This document shows positions 29,150 through 42,219 of a stretch of DNA of 64,000 bases, in pieces; the stretch's first letter is position 1, and the number at the start of each line of letters is the position of its first letter. A program made the position numbers and the translations under genes. The DNA lies in NCBI GenBank assembly GCA_036365145.1, contig JAEOAD010001848.1:356020-420019 (forward strand), read 5' to 3'. The notes under the pieces were generated by a model. The model saw only the letters and a program-made list of their open reading frames with translations. It was not told the DNA's origin and did not search any database. This stretch comes from Orientallactaga sibirica. Taxonomy: Eukaryota > Chordata > Mammalia > Rodentia > Dipodidae.

Positions 29150-30204
29150 TTATTTTTTCCTATTTCCTGCTGTGTGTGTTTTGCTTTTTTCTTCAGCATG
29201 AATAATTCCTGCAAGTATTTTCTGTAGAGCTGGTTTAGTTGCCATAAATTCCTTTAGCCTGTCTTTGTTGTGGAATGTCCTTATTTCTCCATCAATTTGG
29301 ATAGAAAGCTTTGCAGGATAAAGTAATCTTGGTTGGCAGATTTTGTCTTTCAGAACTTGGAATACATCACTCCAGGCCCTTCTGGCTTTTAAAGTTTGTG
29401 TTGAGTAATCTACTGTGACCCTGATGGGTTTCCCCTTGTAGGTCATTTGCTTTTTCTCTCTCACTGCTTTCAATATATTTTCTTTGGTAGTAGTTTAATT
29501 ATAACATGGTGAGAAGCGGATCTTTCTAGGTTTTCTGTTTGGTGTTCTAAATGCTTCTTGTATCTGCATTGCCATTTCTTTCACAATTTGGGGAAAATTT
29601 TCTCCTATGTTTTTGTGGAAAACACCTACTAAGCCTCTGGATTGAAATTCTTCCCCTTGTGCTATACCTTGAATTCTTATGTTTGATCTTTTCATAGTGT
29701 CCCGTGTGTCTTGGAGTTCCCATTCATACCTTTCTATTAGCTTGTCTTTCTCTTTGTTGAACTGTGATAGGTCTGCCATCTGGTCTTCTAGTTTAGATAT
29801 TCTGCCCTCTCCTTCATCCATTCTACTAGTGAGACTTTCCACAGAGTTTTTTATTTCACTGACTGTGTTCTTCAGAGCTAGGATTTCAACCTGGTTTTTC
29901 TTCAGTAGTTCTATTTCCTTATTCATATCCTCTAATGACCTTTTTATTTCCTTAAACTGTTTTTCTGTAATCTCTTTCAAGAGTTTGTTTTCTTCTTTAA
30001 TTCCTTTGTTTTCTTCTCGTATTGCTTTCATTTTTTCTTTTATTTCTTTGAGTATAGATATCATCTTCCTTTGAAATCTTTCTCAGGAATTTCATCTAAA
30101 ACAGTCTCATTGGTGAACAATTCTGATGGATTTGTAATTTTTGGTGGGATTGCATTGTCTTCATTCTTTGTGTTTCTTGTATTATAATGTAGTGACTTTT
30201 GCAT
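29150..30204 (-). pseudogene. L1 ORF1 (RNA-binding chaperone), frameshifted
   Basis: ORF1p is the trimeric nucleic-acid chaperone that packages L1 RNA. An ATG at 30204 starts a frame of about 45 codons (MQKSLHYNTRN onward) that hits a stop near 30066. The adjacent frame then continues from MISILKEIKEK to about 29495 as a long Lys/Glu/Leu heptad coiled coil followed by the RRM-like core (IRIQGIAQGEEF). After a stop near 29495, another shift leads to the C-terminal domain (GKPIRVTVDYSTQTLKARRA) ending at 29150. Total span is about 351 codons, close to the 340-360 usual for mammalian ORF1p. At least two frame breaks make it a pseudogene. Confidence 0.9.
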
Positions 30205-30690
30205 CCTGGATTGATTTAATGCTTAGGTTTTCTAGTTATCTGCAGTGTTCTTAGGTGTGGATATGGGTTTAAGGTGCCAAGTGTAGCACTTGTACCCAGG
30301 TCCACCTGAGAGGTAATCCTAGATGTTGACTTTGCTTGGTAAGCAAGTATTGTAGTGGACTGGTGGAACAATTGAGTAGCAAGTTCTAAACTTCAGTTGA
30401 GCCAAATACACATTCAATTCACATGAGCACAGAGTATACATGTGTGGGAATTGAAACAAAGAGTCTTATAAAGTCAAAATCCTTAAGGATGTGTTTCTTC
30501 CACACCCTTAATCTTGTCAGCTAGGTATCAGACACTGCCCCCAATAATGACAGAAGCAAAAGATAAAGGCCCTTTAAATCCAAAAGTATTACAGGCAGCA
30601 ATATTCAACACCTCATATTCAGCTTATTTGAAAATGGTAAGGCCAACCACAAATGTGTAACCCATGACCTGTCCTGACCTGGAAAGAGAG
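30205..30690 (-). promoter_or_regulatory. Probable L1 5' UTR
   Basis: About 485 bp between the ORF1 start at 30204 and satellite block B at 30692. The position is that of an L1 5' UTR with internal promoter. Words such as GATGTTGACTTTGCTTGG and CCAGGTCCACCTGAGAGG are not known to me from other L1 families, so the assignment rests on location. No tandem monomers of the mouse type are seen. Confidence 0.5.
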
Positions 30691-30691
30691 G

Positions 30692-31262
30692 ACAGCAAGT
30701 TCAAACCTTGCTTGTTTGGGTAGTCTAACAAGATGTACACTATAGTAGATTCCCCTCATTTCTATAGTAGTTTGTTTGGAAAACAATCATCTTCATTGCT
30801 GAACATTGTACTGTGTGAAATAAGCTAATTGTGTTCTCGGAATCAGTTGCTTTCCTATGAACAAAGTTGAGTGCAGCAAGTTCAAATTTTCCTTGTTTGT
30901 GTAATATAACAATATGTACAACTTAGGAGATTCACCTCATTTCTAAAGTAATTTGTTTAGAAAACAAACATCTTCATTGCTGAGCACTGTATTGTATGAA
31001 ATAAGATAGATTTTTTTCTCGGAATGAGTTGCTTTCCTACAAAGAAGTTTGATAGTAGCAAGTACAAACTTTCCTAGTTTGTGTAATGTAACAAGATGTA
31101 CAACTTAGTAGATTTGCCTCATTTCTAAAGTAGTTTGTTTAGAAAAGAAACATCTTCATTGTCAAACACTTTCCTTGTTTGTGTAATCTAAAAAGGTGTA
31201 CAACTTAGTAGATTCATTTCATTTCTAAAGTAGTTTGTGTAGAAAACAAACATCTTCATTTT
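30692..31262. repeat. Satellite block B, divergent subfamily
   Basis: About three monomers (one shortened) in the same orientation as arrays A and C. They share private variants: AACATCTTCATT instead of AACACCTTCATT, CCTCATTTCTAAAGTAG instead of CTTCATTTCTAACGTAG, and CTATGAACAAAGTTGAGTGC or CTACAAAGAAGTTTGATAG instead of ACGAAGAGTCTTCAGTGC. The block lies between the 5' end of L1 element 1 and the 3' end of L1 element 2. Confidence 0.93.
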
Positions 31263-32452
31263 CATTTTTTTTATTAGCATTTCTTATAATTGTTGTCTTA
31301 ATGCCATAGACTTCTGACAGAGGAAAAAGATTTATTAAAGTTCCTTCCAGCTCTAAGAGTCTTTTCTTTTTAATATATATATTTCTGATTTTACATTCAT
31401 AGTATTGGTTCCATTGTCCTCCCACTTTCAAAGGGACCCTCATCAATGGGGAATGTGGATCGTGCATTGTGAGTTAGGCCCCAGTCTCTGTGCATAATGC
31501 CCTAACTTGTGACTCTAACAATCTTTCCGCCCCCTCTTCCGCGAGTTTCCCTGAGCCACATTGGGGTCATTTTAGTTCTGCTTCCTTGATGAGGTTTTCG
31601 GAGCCTCTGTGTCTTTGGATATCTGGCTTAGTTGGAGTTGGATGTTCTCTGTGTTTATCTCCTTCAGCCTTTTTCTGCTGTTGCGATCGCCTTGAGCGCT
31701 GTATTCTTGCCCTTCCCCTGCGTTGTTCTATGATTTCAGCTGGTGAGGTGTGGTTAGCTGATCCTCCCTTCAGGTTCATTGTCCACCTGAAAAGAGATAA
31801 GCAAATTCTCCAACGGAGAGAGAAGTTAGTACTAGATAGAAGGGATAACCATATATGTTTTGAAGGGAACTTTATATGCATTGGCTCTCTTCTAGCCCAC
31901 ATTTGGTGGCCTCTAGATCTTGGAGACTGAGCTCATTTTTTGTACATGGCTTTGACTTATTTCCCAGTTCCAGCAATGAGTTCCATTCCACTGAATGGAT
32001 TTATTAGCCAAATCAAGAGCAGTTGGTAACCCACCATGGCTGTTTGCCACTACTGCACTTGTATGAGCATTGTTTCCTGCTGGGTATCTTAGACTGCAAG
32101 TTGTTTGGACCAATGTCAGACATTTTCCCCCAGTTGCTCGTGTAGCACCCTCTGGTACTAGACTAGCTAACTGTCTGGGGACTGACCTTCTTCCAGATTC
32201 TGGCCAGGTCTCTCTCTGTGTTTGGTCTCACACACGTATGCTGTCTTCGACAGTAGGGTCTTACCATTAACCTTTGGTGGGTCACCAAGTACTCTGACCG
32301 AAGTCTGTCTTTTTTGGGGAACCTTGTAGGTGTTTCAGATCAACAGCTCATTGTGGAAGTTAACCCCCTGCTGGCACTGGGAGTTATAAGTCTGCACCTA
32401 GGAAGGTGAGGGAGGAAAAAGATATATAATGTAAAAAAGAAAGTGAGTATAG

Positions 32453-32491
<39 letters not shown>

Positions 32492-32885
32492 AGGGGAGGG
32501 GAGAGAGAGAGGGAGGGAGGGAGGGAGAGAGAAAGAAGAGAAAGAGAAGCAGGACAAGATTAAAGTTGGCCTTCATCATGTTCTGTCCAAGTTCCTGTGG
32601 TTCGAGTATTCCCTCTGTAGGCCTGCTGAAGGATCACTGTTTTAGCCTGTTGTTCAGAGTAAAGGGTTTTGTAGTATTTTTCCCTTTTGGGTCCCAATTT
32701 GTATCCCCCCCTCGTCCTCCCTCCCACTCTCTCATTCCCTCCCACCTTTACCCTCCCTCCATCCCACCCTCATTCTTGTGTCGTCCTCAGAGTGTTTATT
32801 AGGTTTGGCCACATGTCACGTAGAATCCAGTTAGGGGCGACAGATAAATGAAACCATGCAACGATTATCTTTTTGTGCTTGGGTG
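31263..32885 (-). mobile_element. L1 element 2 3' UTR
   Basis: About 1.6 kb following ORF2 on the minus strand. It includes TGTGCATAATGCCCTAACTT and CTAACAATCTTTCCGCCCC (also seen in the fragment at 21.2 kb), and GAGCCACATTGGGGTCATTT, resembling rodent L1 3'-UTR sequence known to me. It also holds a long GA-rich tract. At its left end TTCATTTTTTTTATTAGC is the likely remnant of the antisense poly-A. Confidence 0.85.
32455..32560. repeat. (GA)n / GGGA purine tract in L1 3' UTR
   Basis: AGAGAG repeats grading into GGGAGGGAGG repeats and back. All purine on the plus strand for about 100 bp, hence polypyrimidine on the L1 sense strand. Such mirror-like purine tracts can form triplex DNA. Confidence 0.95.
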
Positions 32886-35525
32886 AGCTCACTGAGGATG
32901 ATCTGTTCCATGTTTGACCATTTTTTTTTCAAATTTCCTTATTTCATCTTTCCTTACTGCTACGTAGAATTCCATAGTATAGATATACCACATCTTTGTT
33001 ATCCATTCATCTAGTGATGGACACCTGGGTTGATTCCAGCTCTTTGCTATTATGAATTGAGCAGCTATAAACATAGTTGAGCAAATGTTTCTGATCTGAG
33101 GCTTGGGGCCTTTAGGGTAAATGCCCAATAAGGGAATAACTGGATCCATTGGTAAGTCTATGGTCATCCTTTTCAATAGTCTCCATATAGCTGTCCATAG
33201 TGGTTGAACCATGTTACATTCCCACCAACAGTGAAGACTTGTTCCTATTTCTCCGCAGCCTCGCCAGCATTTGTTTTCATTGTTTTTTTTTAATGTTAGC
33301 CATCCTTACTGGGGTAAGGTGGAATCTCTTAGTTGTTTTAATTTGCATTTCCCTAATGATTAGGGATGTTGAACAGTTTCTTAAATGTGTGTTTGCTATT
33401 TGTATTTCTTCCTCTGAGAACTCCCTGTGCAGTTCTATGCCCCACTTTGTGAGTGGGTGGTTTGGCGATTTATTGTTTAGGTTTTGGAGTTCTTTGTAGA
33501 TTCTAGAAATTAGGCCTTTGTCAGTTGTATAGCTGGTGAAAATTTTCTCCCATTCTGTGGGTATTATGCTGGCTTTGGTTATAATATTTTTGTCAGTGAA
33601 AAAGCTTTTCAGCTTCATGAGATCCCAATGGTTGAGTGATTGTTTAATTTCCTGAGCTGCTGAGGTTTTGTTCAGGAAATCTTTTCCCACTCCTATATCG
33701 TGGAAGTTTCCTCCTATTTTTTCTTCCAGTAGTAGCAGAGTTTCTGGTTTTATATTAAGGTCTTTTATCCATTTGGACTTAATTTTTGTGCATGGAGAGA
33801 TGTGTGGGTCGAGTTTCATTTTCCTACATATGGTTGCCCAGTTTGTCCAGCACCATTTGTTGAAGATGCTGTCCTTTTTCCATTCGACGTTGCTAGGGCC
33901 TTTGTCAAATATCAAGTAGCTGTAGTTTCTTGACCCAAAGTCTGGGTCTTCAATTCTGTTCCACTGGTCTATATTCCTGTTTTTGTGCCAGTACCAGGTT
34001 GTTTTTATTACAATGGCTTTGTAGTATAACTTTAGATCAGGTATGGTGATGCCTCCAGAGGTGTTTCTTTTGCTGAGGATGAGCTTGGATATCCGAGCCC
34101 TTCTGCCTTTCCATATGAATTTTAAGATACTTTTTTCTATCTCATTGAAGAAGGAAGTTGAGATTTTTATTGGCATTGCATTGAATCTATAAAGTGCTTT
34201 TGGTAAAATTGCCATTTTCACAATGTTAATTCTACCAATCCAGGAGCATGGGAGGTCTTTCCATTTTTGTAGGACCTCCTCAATTTCTTTTTTGAGAGTT
34301 TTTATGTTTTCATTGTATAGGTCGTTCACTTCCTTAGTTAATGTTATTCCAAGGTATTTTATTTTCTTTGTTGCAATTGAAAATGGGACGATGTTAGTTA
34401 TTTCTTTTTCTGTCTCTTTGTCCTTTGCATACAAAAAGGCTACTGATTTCTGTGCATTGATTTTGTATCCTGCTACTTTGCTGAAGGTGCTAATCACCTT
34501 TAAGAGTTTTGAGATGGAAGTTCTCGGGTCACTTATGTATAGAATCATGTCATCTGCGAATAGGGCTAACTTAACTTCTTCCTTTCCAATTTGTATCCCT
34601 TTGATTTCTTTCTCCTGTCTCATTGCTTGAGCTAATACTTCTAGCACTATGTTGAAGAGCAGAGGTGAGAGTGGACACCCCTGCCTTGTTCCTGAGCTCA
34701 ACGGAAATTCCTTCAGTCTCTCCCCATTAAGAATTACTTGGGCTTTAGGTGCTTTATATATAGCCTTTATTATGTTGAGATATGGGCCATCCATACCTAT
34801 TCTCTCCAATGTTTTGATCATGAAGTGATGTTGTATTGTATCAAAGGCCTTTTCTGCATCTATCGAAATGATCATGTGGTTTTTGTGTTTCAGCTTGTTT
34901 ATGTGGTGTATTACATTGACAGATTTCCATATGTTGAACCACCCCTGCGTTCCAGGGATGAAGCCTACTTGATCAAGGTGGATAATGCTTTTGATGTACT
35001 GTTGAATTCGTTTTGCAAGAATTTTGTTCAGGGTCTTTGCGTCTATGTTCATCAGAGAAATGGGCCTATAATTTTCCTTACTTGTGGCGTCCCTGCCTGG
35101 TTTTGGAATTAGGGTGATACTAGCTTCATAAAAAGAGTTAGGGATCTCTCCCTGTTCTCCTATTGTGTGGCACAGTTTGAGAAGAATTTTTTCAGTTCTT
35201 CCATGAAGGTTTGGTAGAATTCTGCTGAGAAACTATCTGGTCCTGGACTCTTCTTTTTGGGGAGGTGTTTTATTACCTCTTCTATCTCGAACGGTGTGAT
35301 GGGTTTGTTTAGGAACTTAATCTGCTCTAGGCTTAGCTTTGGTAGGTGGTATGTGTTTAGGAATTCATCCATTTCCTCCATATTTTCCTGTTCTATGGAG
35401 TAGAGGTTTTTCAAATAAGTCCTAATAACTCTTCCTATTTCGTTCATGTCTGCTGTGATCTCTCCCTTTTCATTTCTAATTTTGTTGATTTGAAGTGTTT
35501 CTTTTTTCTGCTTGTTCTATTATTG
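32886..35525 (-). pseudogene. L1 ORF2, RT and C-terminal domains
   Basis: ORF2p primes reverse transcription at nicked target DNA. The frame enters at about 35525 ([17 protein letters not shown]) and shows [15 protein letters not shown]. It breaks near an A run at about 35185, then runs open for over 590 codons (to 33277) with [65 protein letters not shown] and the thumb and C-terminal segments ([20 protein letters not shown]). A single-base difference in an A run near 33285 shifts into the zinc-knuckle part (CWRGCGEIGTSLHCWWEC) and IPLLGIYPK, ending near 32889. Apart from 5' truncation, only these two homopolymer frameshifts are evident. Confidence 0.93.
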
Positions 35526-38500
35526 GATGAGTTGCTTTCTGTACTGTGTCAAATAGCTAGTTCTGTTCTTGGAATGAGTTGCTTTCTTACAAAGAGTCTT
35601 CCATGCAGCAAGATCAAACTTTGCTAGTTTGTGTAATCTAACAAGATGAACAACTTGGTAGATTAGCTTCCTTTCTAAGGTACTTTGTTTAGAAAACAAA
35701 CACCTTCATTGCCTAAGATTGCACTGTGTGAAATAAGCTAGTTCTGTTCTTGGAATGAGTTGCTTTCTTACGAAGAGTCTTCAGTACAGCAAGATCAAAC
35801 TTTGCTAGTTTGTGTAATCTAACAAGATGAACAACATGGTAGATTAGCTTCATTTCTTACATAGTTTTTTTCAAAAACAAACACCTCCATTGCCAAACAC
35901 TGTACTCTGTGAAATAACCTAGTTTTGCTCTCGGGATGAATTGCTTTCTGACGAAGAGTCTTCAGTGCAGCAAGATAAAACTTTGCCAGTTTTTGTACTC
36001 TAACAAGATGTATAACTTGGGACATTACCTTCATTTCTAACGTAGTTTGTTTAGAAAACACACACCTTCATTGCTGAACACTGTACTGTGTGAAATAAGC
36101 TAGTTCTGTTCTCAGAATGAGTTGCTTAATTATGAAGAGTCTTCAGTGCAGCAAGATCAAACTTTCCTAGTTTGTGTAATCTAACAAGCTGTACAATTTA
36201 GTAGATTAGCTTCATTTCTAACGTAGTTTTTTTTGAAAACAAAACACCTTCATTGCCTAAGACTGTACTGTGTCAAATAGCTAGTTCTGTTCTCGGAATG
36301 AGTTGCTTTCTTATAAAGAGTCTTCCGTGCAGCAAGAACAAACTTTCCTAGTTTGTGAAATCTAAAAAGATGTAGAACTTAGTATATTAACTTCATTTCT
36401 AACGTAGTTTGTTTAGAAAATCAACACATTCATTCCCGAAGAATGTACTGTGGGAAATAAGCTAGTTCTGTTCTCGGAATGAGTTGGTTTCTTAACAAGA
36501 GTCTTCAGTGCAGCAAGATCAAACTTTGCTAGTTTGTGTACTCTAACAGGATGTACAACTGAGTAGATTAGCTTCATTACTCACATAGTTTGTTTAGAAA
36601 ACAAACACATTCATTCGCGAACACTGTACTGTTTGAAATAAGCTAGTTCTATTCTCGGAATGAGTTGCTTTCTTAAGAAGAGTCTTCATTACAGTAAGAT
36701 AAAACGTTTCTTGTCTGTGTAATCTAACAAGATATACAACTTGGTAGATTAGCTTCATATCAAATGTAGTTTGTTAAGGAAACAAACACCTTCATTACCG
36801 AAGATTGTACTATTTGAAATAAGCTAGTTCTGTTCTTGGAATGAGTTGCTTTCTTACAAAGAGTCTTCAGTGCAGCAAGATCAAACTTTGCAAGTTTGTG
36901 TACTCTAACAAGATGAACAACTTGGTAGATTAGCTTCATGTCTAACATAGTTTGTTTAGAAAACAAACACCTTCATTGCTGAATACTGTACTGTGTGAAA
37001 TAAGCTAGTTCTGTTCTTGGAATGAGTTGCTTTCTTATGAAGAGTCTTCATTGCAGCAAGTTCACAACTTAGTAGAGTAGGTTCATTTCTAACGTATTTT
37101 GTTTACAACACAAATGCCTTCATTGCCGAACACTGTAATGTGTGAAATAAGCTAGTTCTGTTCTCGGAATGAGTTGCTTTCTTACGAATAGTCTTCAGTA
37201 CAGCAAGATCAAACTTTGCTAGTTTGTGAACTCTAACATGATGTACAACTTAGTTGATTAGCATTGTTTCTAAAGAAGTTTGTTTAGAAAACAAACACCT
37301 TCATTGCTGAACACTGTACTGTGTGAAATAAGCTAGTTCTCTTCTCAGAATGAGTTGCTTTCTTACGTAGAGTCTTCAGTGGAGCACGATCAAACTTTGC
37401 TAGTTTGTGTAATCTAACAAGATGAAAAACACGTGGTAGATTAGCTACATTTCTAACATAGCTTGTTTAGAAAACAAACACTTCATTTGCAAAGATTGTA
37501 CCTTGTGAAATAAGCTAGTTGTGTAATCTAACAAGATGAATAACTTGGTAGATTAGCTTCATTTCATTTTGTTTTGAAAACAAACACCTTGATTGCTGAA
37601 CACTGTACTGTGTGAAATAAGCTTGTTGGATTCTTGGATGAGTTGCTTTCTTACCAAGAGTCTTCAGTGCAGCAATATCAAACTTCTCTAGTTTTTGTAC
37701 TCTAACAACTTAGTAGATTAGCTTCATTTCTAACATAGTTTGATTAGAAAACAAACAAGCAAGATCAAACTTTGCTCGTTTGTGTAATCTAACAAGATGT
37801 ACAACCTCGTAGATTCTCCACATTTCTAAAGTAGTTTGCTTAGAAACAAACATCTTCATTGCCAAACACTGTACTGTGCGAATTAAGCTAGTTCTGTTCT
37901 CGGAATGAGTTGCTTTCTTACAAAGACTCTTCAGTACAGCAAGATCAAACTTTGCTAGTTTGTGTAATCTAACAAGATGAACAACATGGTAGATTAGCTT
38001 CATTTCTTATATAGTTTTTTTTTCAAAAACAAACACCTTCATTGCCAAACACTGTACTGTGTGAAAAAAAGCTAGTACTGTTCTCAGAATCAATTGCGTT
38101 CTTCAGAAGAGTCTTCAGTGCAGCAAGATCAAACTTTCCTAGTTTGTGTAATCTAACAAGATGAAAAACTTGGTGGATTAGCTTCATTTCTAACGTAGTT
38201 TGTTTAGAAAACAAGCACCTTCATTTGCGAAGATTGTACTGTGTGAAATAAGCTACTTTTGTTCTCGGAATGAGTTGCTTTCTTACGAAGAGTCTTCAGT
38301 GCTGGGGGTTCAAACTTTTCTAGTTTGTGTAATCAAACAAGATGAACAACTTAGTAGATTATCTTCATTTTTAACGTGGTTTGTTTAGAAAACAAACACC
38401 TTCATTGCCTAACACTGTACTGTGTGAAATAAGGTAGTTGTGTTCTAGGAATGATTTGCTTTATAACTAAGATTCTTCAGTGCTGCAAGATAAAACTTTC

Positions 38501-41500
38501 CTAGTTTGTGTAATCTAACAAGATGAACAACTTGGTAGATTGGCTTCATTTCTAATGTAGTTTGTTTAGAACACGAACACCTTCATTTCCGAAGATGTGT
38601 GAAATAAGCGAGTTCTGTTCTCGGAATGAGTTGCTTTCTAATGACGAGTTTTCAATGCAGCAAGATCAAACTTTGTTAGTTTGTGTAATCTAACAAGATG
38701 AACAACTTGATAGATTAGCTTCGTTTCTAACATAGTTTATTTTGAAAACAAACACCTTCATTGCTGAAGAGTGTACTGTGTAAAATAAGCAAGTTCTGTT
38801 CTTGGAATGAGTTCCTTTCTTACGAAGAGTCTTCAATGCTGGGGGTTCAAACTTTTCTAGTTTGTGTAATCAAACAAGATGAACAAATTAGTAGATTACC
38901 TTCATTTCTAATTTAGTTTGTTTACAAAACAAACACCTTCATTGACGACACTGTACTGTGTGAAATAAGCTAGTTCTGTTCTTGGAATGACTTGCTTTAT
39001 AACGAAGAGTCTTCAGTGTAGCAAGATCTAACTTTCCTAGTTTGTATAATCTAACAAGATGAACAACTTGGAAGATTAGCTTCATTTCTAACATAGTTAG
39101 TTTAGAAAAGAAACACCTTCATTGCCGAACACTGTACTGTGTGAAATAAGCTAGTTCTGTTCTCGGAATGCGTTGCTTTGTTACGAACAGTCTGCAGTGA
39201 AGCAAGTTCAAACTTTCCTAGTTTTTGTAATCAAACAAGATGAACAACTCAGTAGATTACCTTCATTTTTAACGTAGTTTGTTTAGAACACAAACACCTT
39301 CATTACCGAACAGTGTACTGTGTGAAATAAGCTAGTTGTGTTCTAGGAATGATTTGCTTTATAACTAAGATTCTTCAGTGCAGCAAGATAAAACTTTCCT
39401 AGTTTGTGTAATCTAACAAGATGAACAACTTGGTATATTAGCTTCATTTCTAATGTAGTTTGTTTAGAACACAAACACCTTCATTTCTGAAGATTGTACT
39501 GTGTGAAATAAGTTAGTTCTGTTCTCAGAATGAGTTACTTTCTTATGAAGAGTTTTCAATGCAGCAAGATCAAACTTTGCTAGTTTGTGTAATCTTACAA
39601 GATGAACTACTTCGTACATTAGCTTCATTTCTAACATAGTTTGTTTTGAAAACAAACACCTTCATTGCCGAAGGGCGTACTGTGTAAAATAAGCTAGTTC
39701 TGTTCTTGAAATGAGTTGCTTTCTTACGAAGAGTCTTCAGTGCAGCAAGATCAAACTTTCCTAGTTTGTGTAATCTAATAAGATGTACAACTTAGTAGAT
39801 CCTCCACATTTCTAATGTATTTTCTTTGGAAAACAAACATCTTCATTGCCGAACACTGTACTGTGTGAAATAAACTAGTTCTGTTCTCGCAATGAGTTCC
39901 TTTCTTATGAAGAGTCTTCAGTACAACAAGTTCAAACTTTCCTAGTTTGTGTAATAAACAATGTGAACAACTTAGTACATTAGCTTCATTTCTAAAAGAG
40001 TTGGTTTAGAAAACAAACACCTTCATTGCCGAATACAGTACTGTGTAAAATAAGCTAGTTCTATTCTTGGAATGATTTGCTTTCTTACGAAGAGTAATCA
40101 GTGCAGCAAGATCAAACTTTGATAGTTTGTGTACTCTTACAAGATGTACAACTTAGCAGATTAGCTTCCTTTCTCAAGTAGTTTGTTTGAAAACAAACAC
40201 CTTCATTGTCGAAGTCTGTGCTGTGTCAAGCTAGTTCTGTTCTCGGAATGAGTTGCTTACTAATGAAGAGTCTTCAGTGCAGCAAGATCAAACTTTCCTA
40301 GTTTGTGTAATCAAACATGTTGAAGAACTTAATAGATTACCTTCATTACTAACATAGTTTGTTTAGAACACAAACACCCTCATTGCCGAAGATTGTACTG
40401 TGTGAAAAAACGTAGTTTGCTTCTCGGAATGAGTTGCTTTCTTATGAAGAGTTTTCAGTGCAGCAAGATAAAACTTTGATAGTTTCTGTAATCTAAAAAG
40501 ATGAACAACTTGGAAGATTAGCTTCATTTCTAACATAGTTTGTTGAGAACACAAACACCTTCATTGCTGAACACTGTACTGTTTCAAATGAGCTAGTTCT
40601 GTTCTTGGAATGAGTTGCTTTCTTACAAAGAGTGTAGTGCAGCAAGATCAAACTTTGCTAGGTTGTGTAGTCTATCAACATATACAATTTAGTTGATTAG
40701 GTTTGTTTTTAACGTAGACTGTTTTGAAAACAAACACCTTCATACTGAAGACTGTACTGTGTAAAAAAAGCTAGTTCTGGTCTCAGAACGAGTTGCTTTC
40801 TCACGAAGAGTCTTCAGTGCAGCAAGATCAAACTTTCCTGGTTTGTGTAATCTAAACAGATGAACCACTTAGTAGATTAGCTTCATTTCTAACGAAGTTT
40901 GTTTAAAAAACAAACACCTTCACTGCCGAAGACTGTACTGTGTGAAGTAAGCTAGTTCTGTTCTCGGAAGGAGTTGCTTTCTTACGAATACTCTTCAGTA
41001 CAGCAAGTTCAAACTTTCATAGTTTGTATAATCAAACAAGATGAACAACTTAGTAGATTAGCTTCACTACTAACATAGTGTGTTTAGAAAACAAACACCT
41101 TCATTGCCGAACACTTTACTGTGTGAAATAAGCTAGTTAAGTTCTCGGATTAAGTTGCTTTCTTAAGAAGAGTCTTGAGTGCAGCAATTTCAAACTTTCC
41201 TAGTATGTGTAATCAAACAAGATGAACAATTTAGTAGATTAGATTCATTTCTAACGTAGTTTGTTTAGAAAATAAACACCTTCATTCCCGAACACTGTAC
41301 TGTGTGAAATAAGCTAGTTCTGTTCTAGGAAATGTTGCTTTATAATGAAGAGTCTTCAGTGCAGCAAGATCAAACTTCCCTAGTTTGTGTAATCTAACAA
41401 GATGAACAACTTGGTAGATTAATGTCATTTCTAACGTAGTTTGTTTAGAAAACAAATACCCTCATTGCATAAGACTGTACTGTGTGAAATAGCTAGTTCT

Positions 41501-42219
41501 TTTCTTGGAATGAGTTGCTTTCTTATGAAGAGTCTTCAGTAAAGCAAGACCAAACATTCCTGGTTTGTGTAATAAAACAAGATGAACAACTTAGTAGATT
41601 AGCTTCATTTCTAACGTAGTTTGTTTAGAAAACAAACACCTTCATTGCCGAATACTGTACTGTGTGAAATAAGCTAGTTCTGTTCTTGGAATGAGTTGCT
41701 TTCTTACGAAGTTTCTTCAGTGCAGCAAGATCAATCTTTGCTAGTTTGTGTACTCTAACAAGATGTGCAAGTTAGTACATTAGCTTCATTTCTAAAGTAA
41801 GTTGTTTTGAAAACAAACACCTTCATTGCCAAAGATTGTACTGTGTGACATAATCTAGTTCTCATCTCAGAATGAGTTTTTTTCTTATGAAGAGTCTTCA
41901 GTGCATTAAGTTCAAACATTCCTAGTTTGTTTAATCAAACAAGATGAACAACTTAGTAGATTAGCTTCATTTCTAACGTAATTTGTTTAGTACAGAAACA
42001 GTTTCATTTCCAAACACTGTACTGTGTGAAATAAGCTAGTTCTGTTCTTGGAACGAGTAGCTTTCTTACGAAGAGTCTTCAGTGCAGCAAGATCAAACTT
42101 TGCTAGTTTACGTACTCTAACAAGATGTACAACTTAGTAGATTAGCTTAATTTCTAACGTAGTTTGTTTAGAAAACAAACACCTTCATTGCCAAACACTG
42201 TACTGTGTGAAATAAGGTA

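Larger units (their letters stand above)
26566..30690 (-). mobile_element. L1 element 1: 5' UTR, ORF1, partial ORF2
   Basis: A LINE-1 on the minus strand. It has a 5' region of about 480 bp, an ORF1 of family-like length, a short inter-ORF spacer and the endonuclease and early reverse-transcriptase parts of ORF2. It stops at about 26566 just after the finger-palm region, so the 3' part of ORF2, the 3' UTR and poly-A are missing. This is the reverse of the usual 5' truncation and implies later deletion or rearrangement. Frameshifts in both ORFs make it inactive. Confidence 0.92.
31263..35526 (-). mobile_element. L1 element 2: 5'-truncated, near-open ORF2
   Basis: Minus-strand L1 of about 4.26 kb with the 3' UTR at the left and the truncated 5' end at the right, cut within the linker between endonuclease and reverse transcriptase. 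It lies within the satellite: block B ends at 31262 and array C begins at 35527. No clear target duplication is visible. Sequence differs markedly from L1 element 1 where they overlap, so the two belong to different subfamilies or ages. Element 2 looks younger. Confidence 0.92.

Noticed and set aside
31490..31930. 146-codon plus frame and 111-codon minus frame
   Set aside because: Both lie in the L1 3' UTR, where the same words recur in the fragment at 21.2 kb. No domain recognised.
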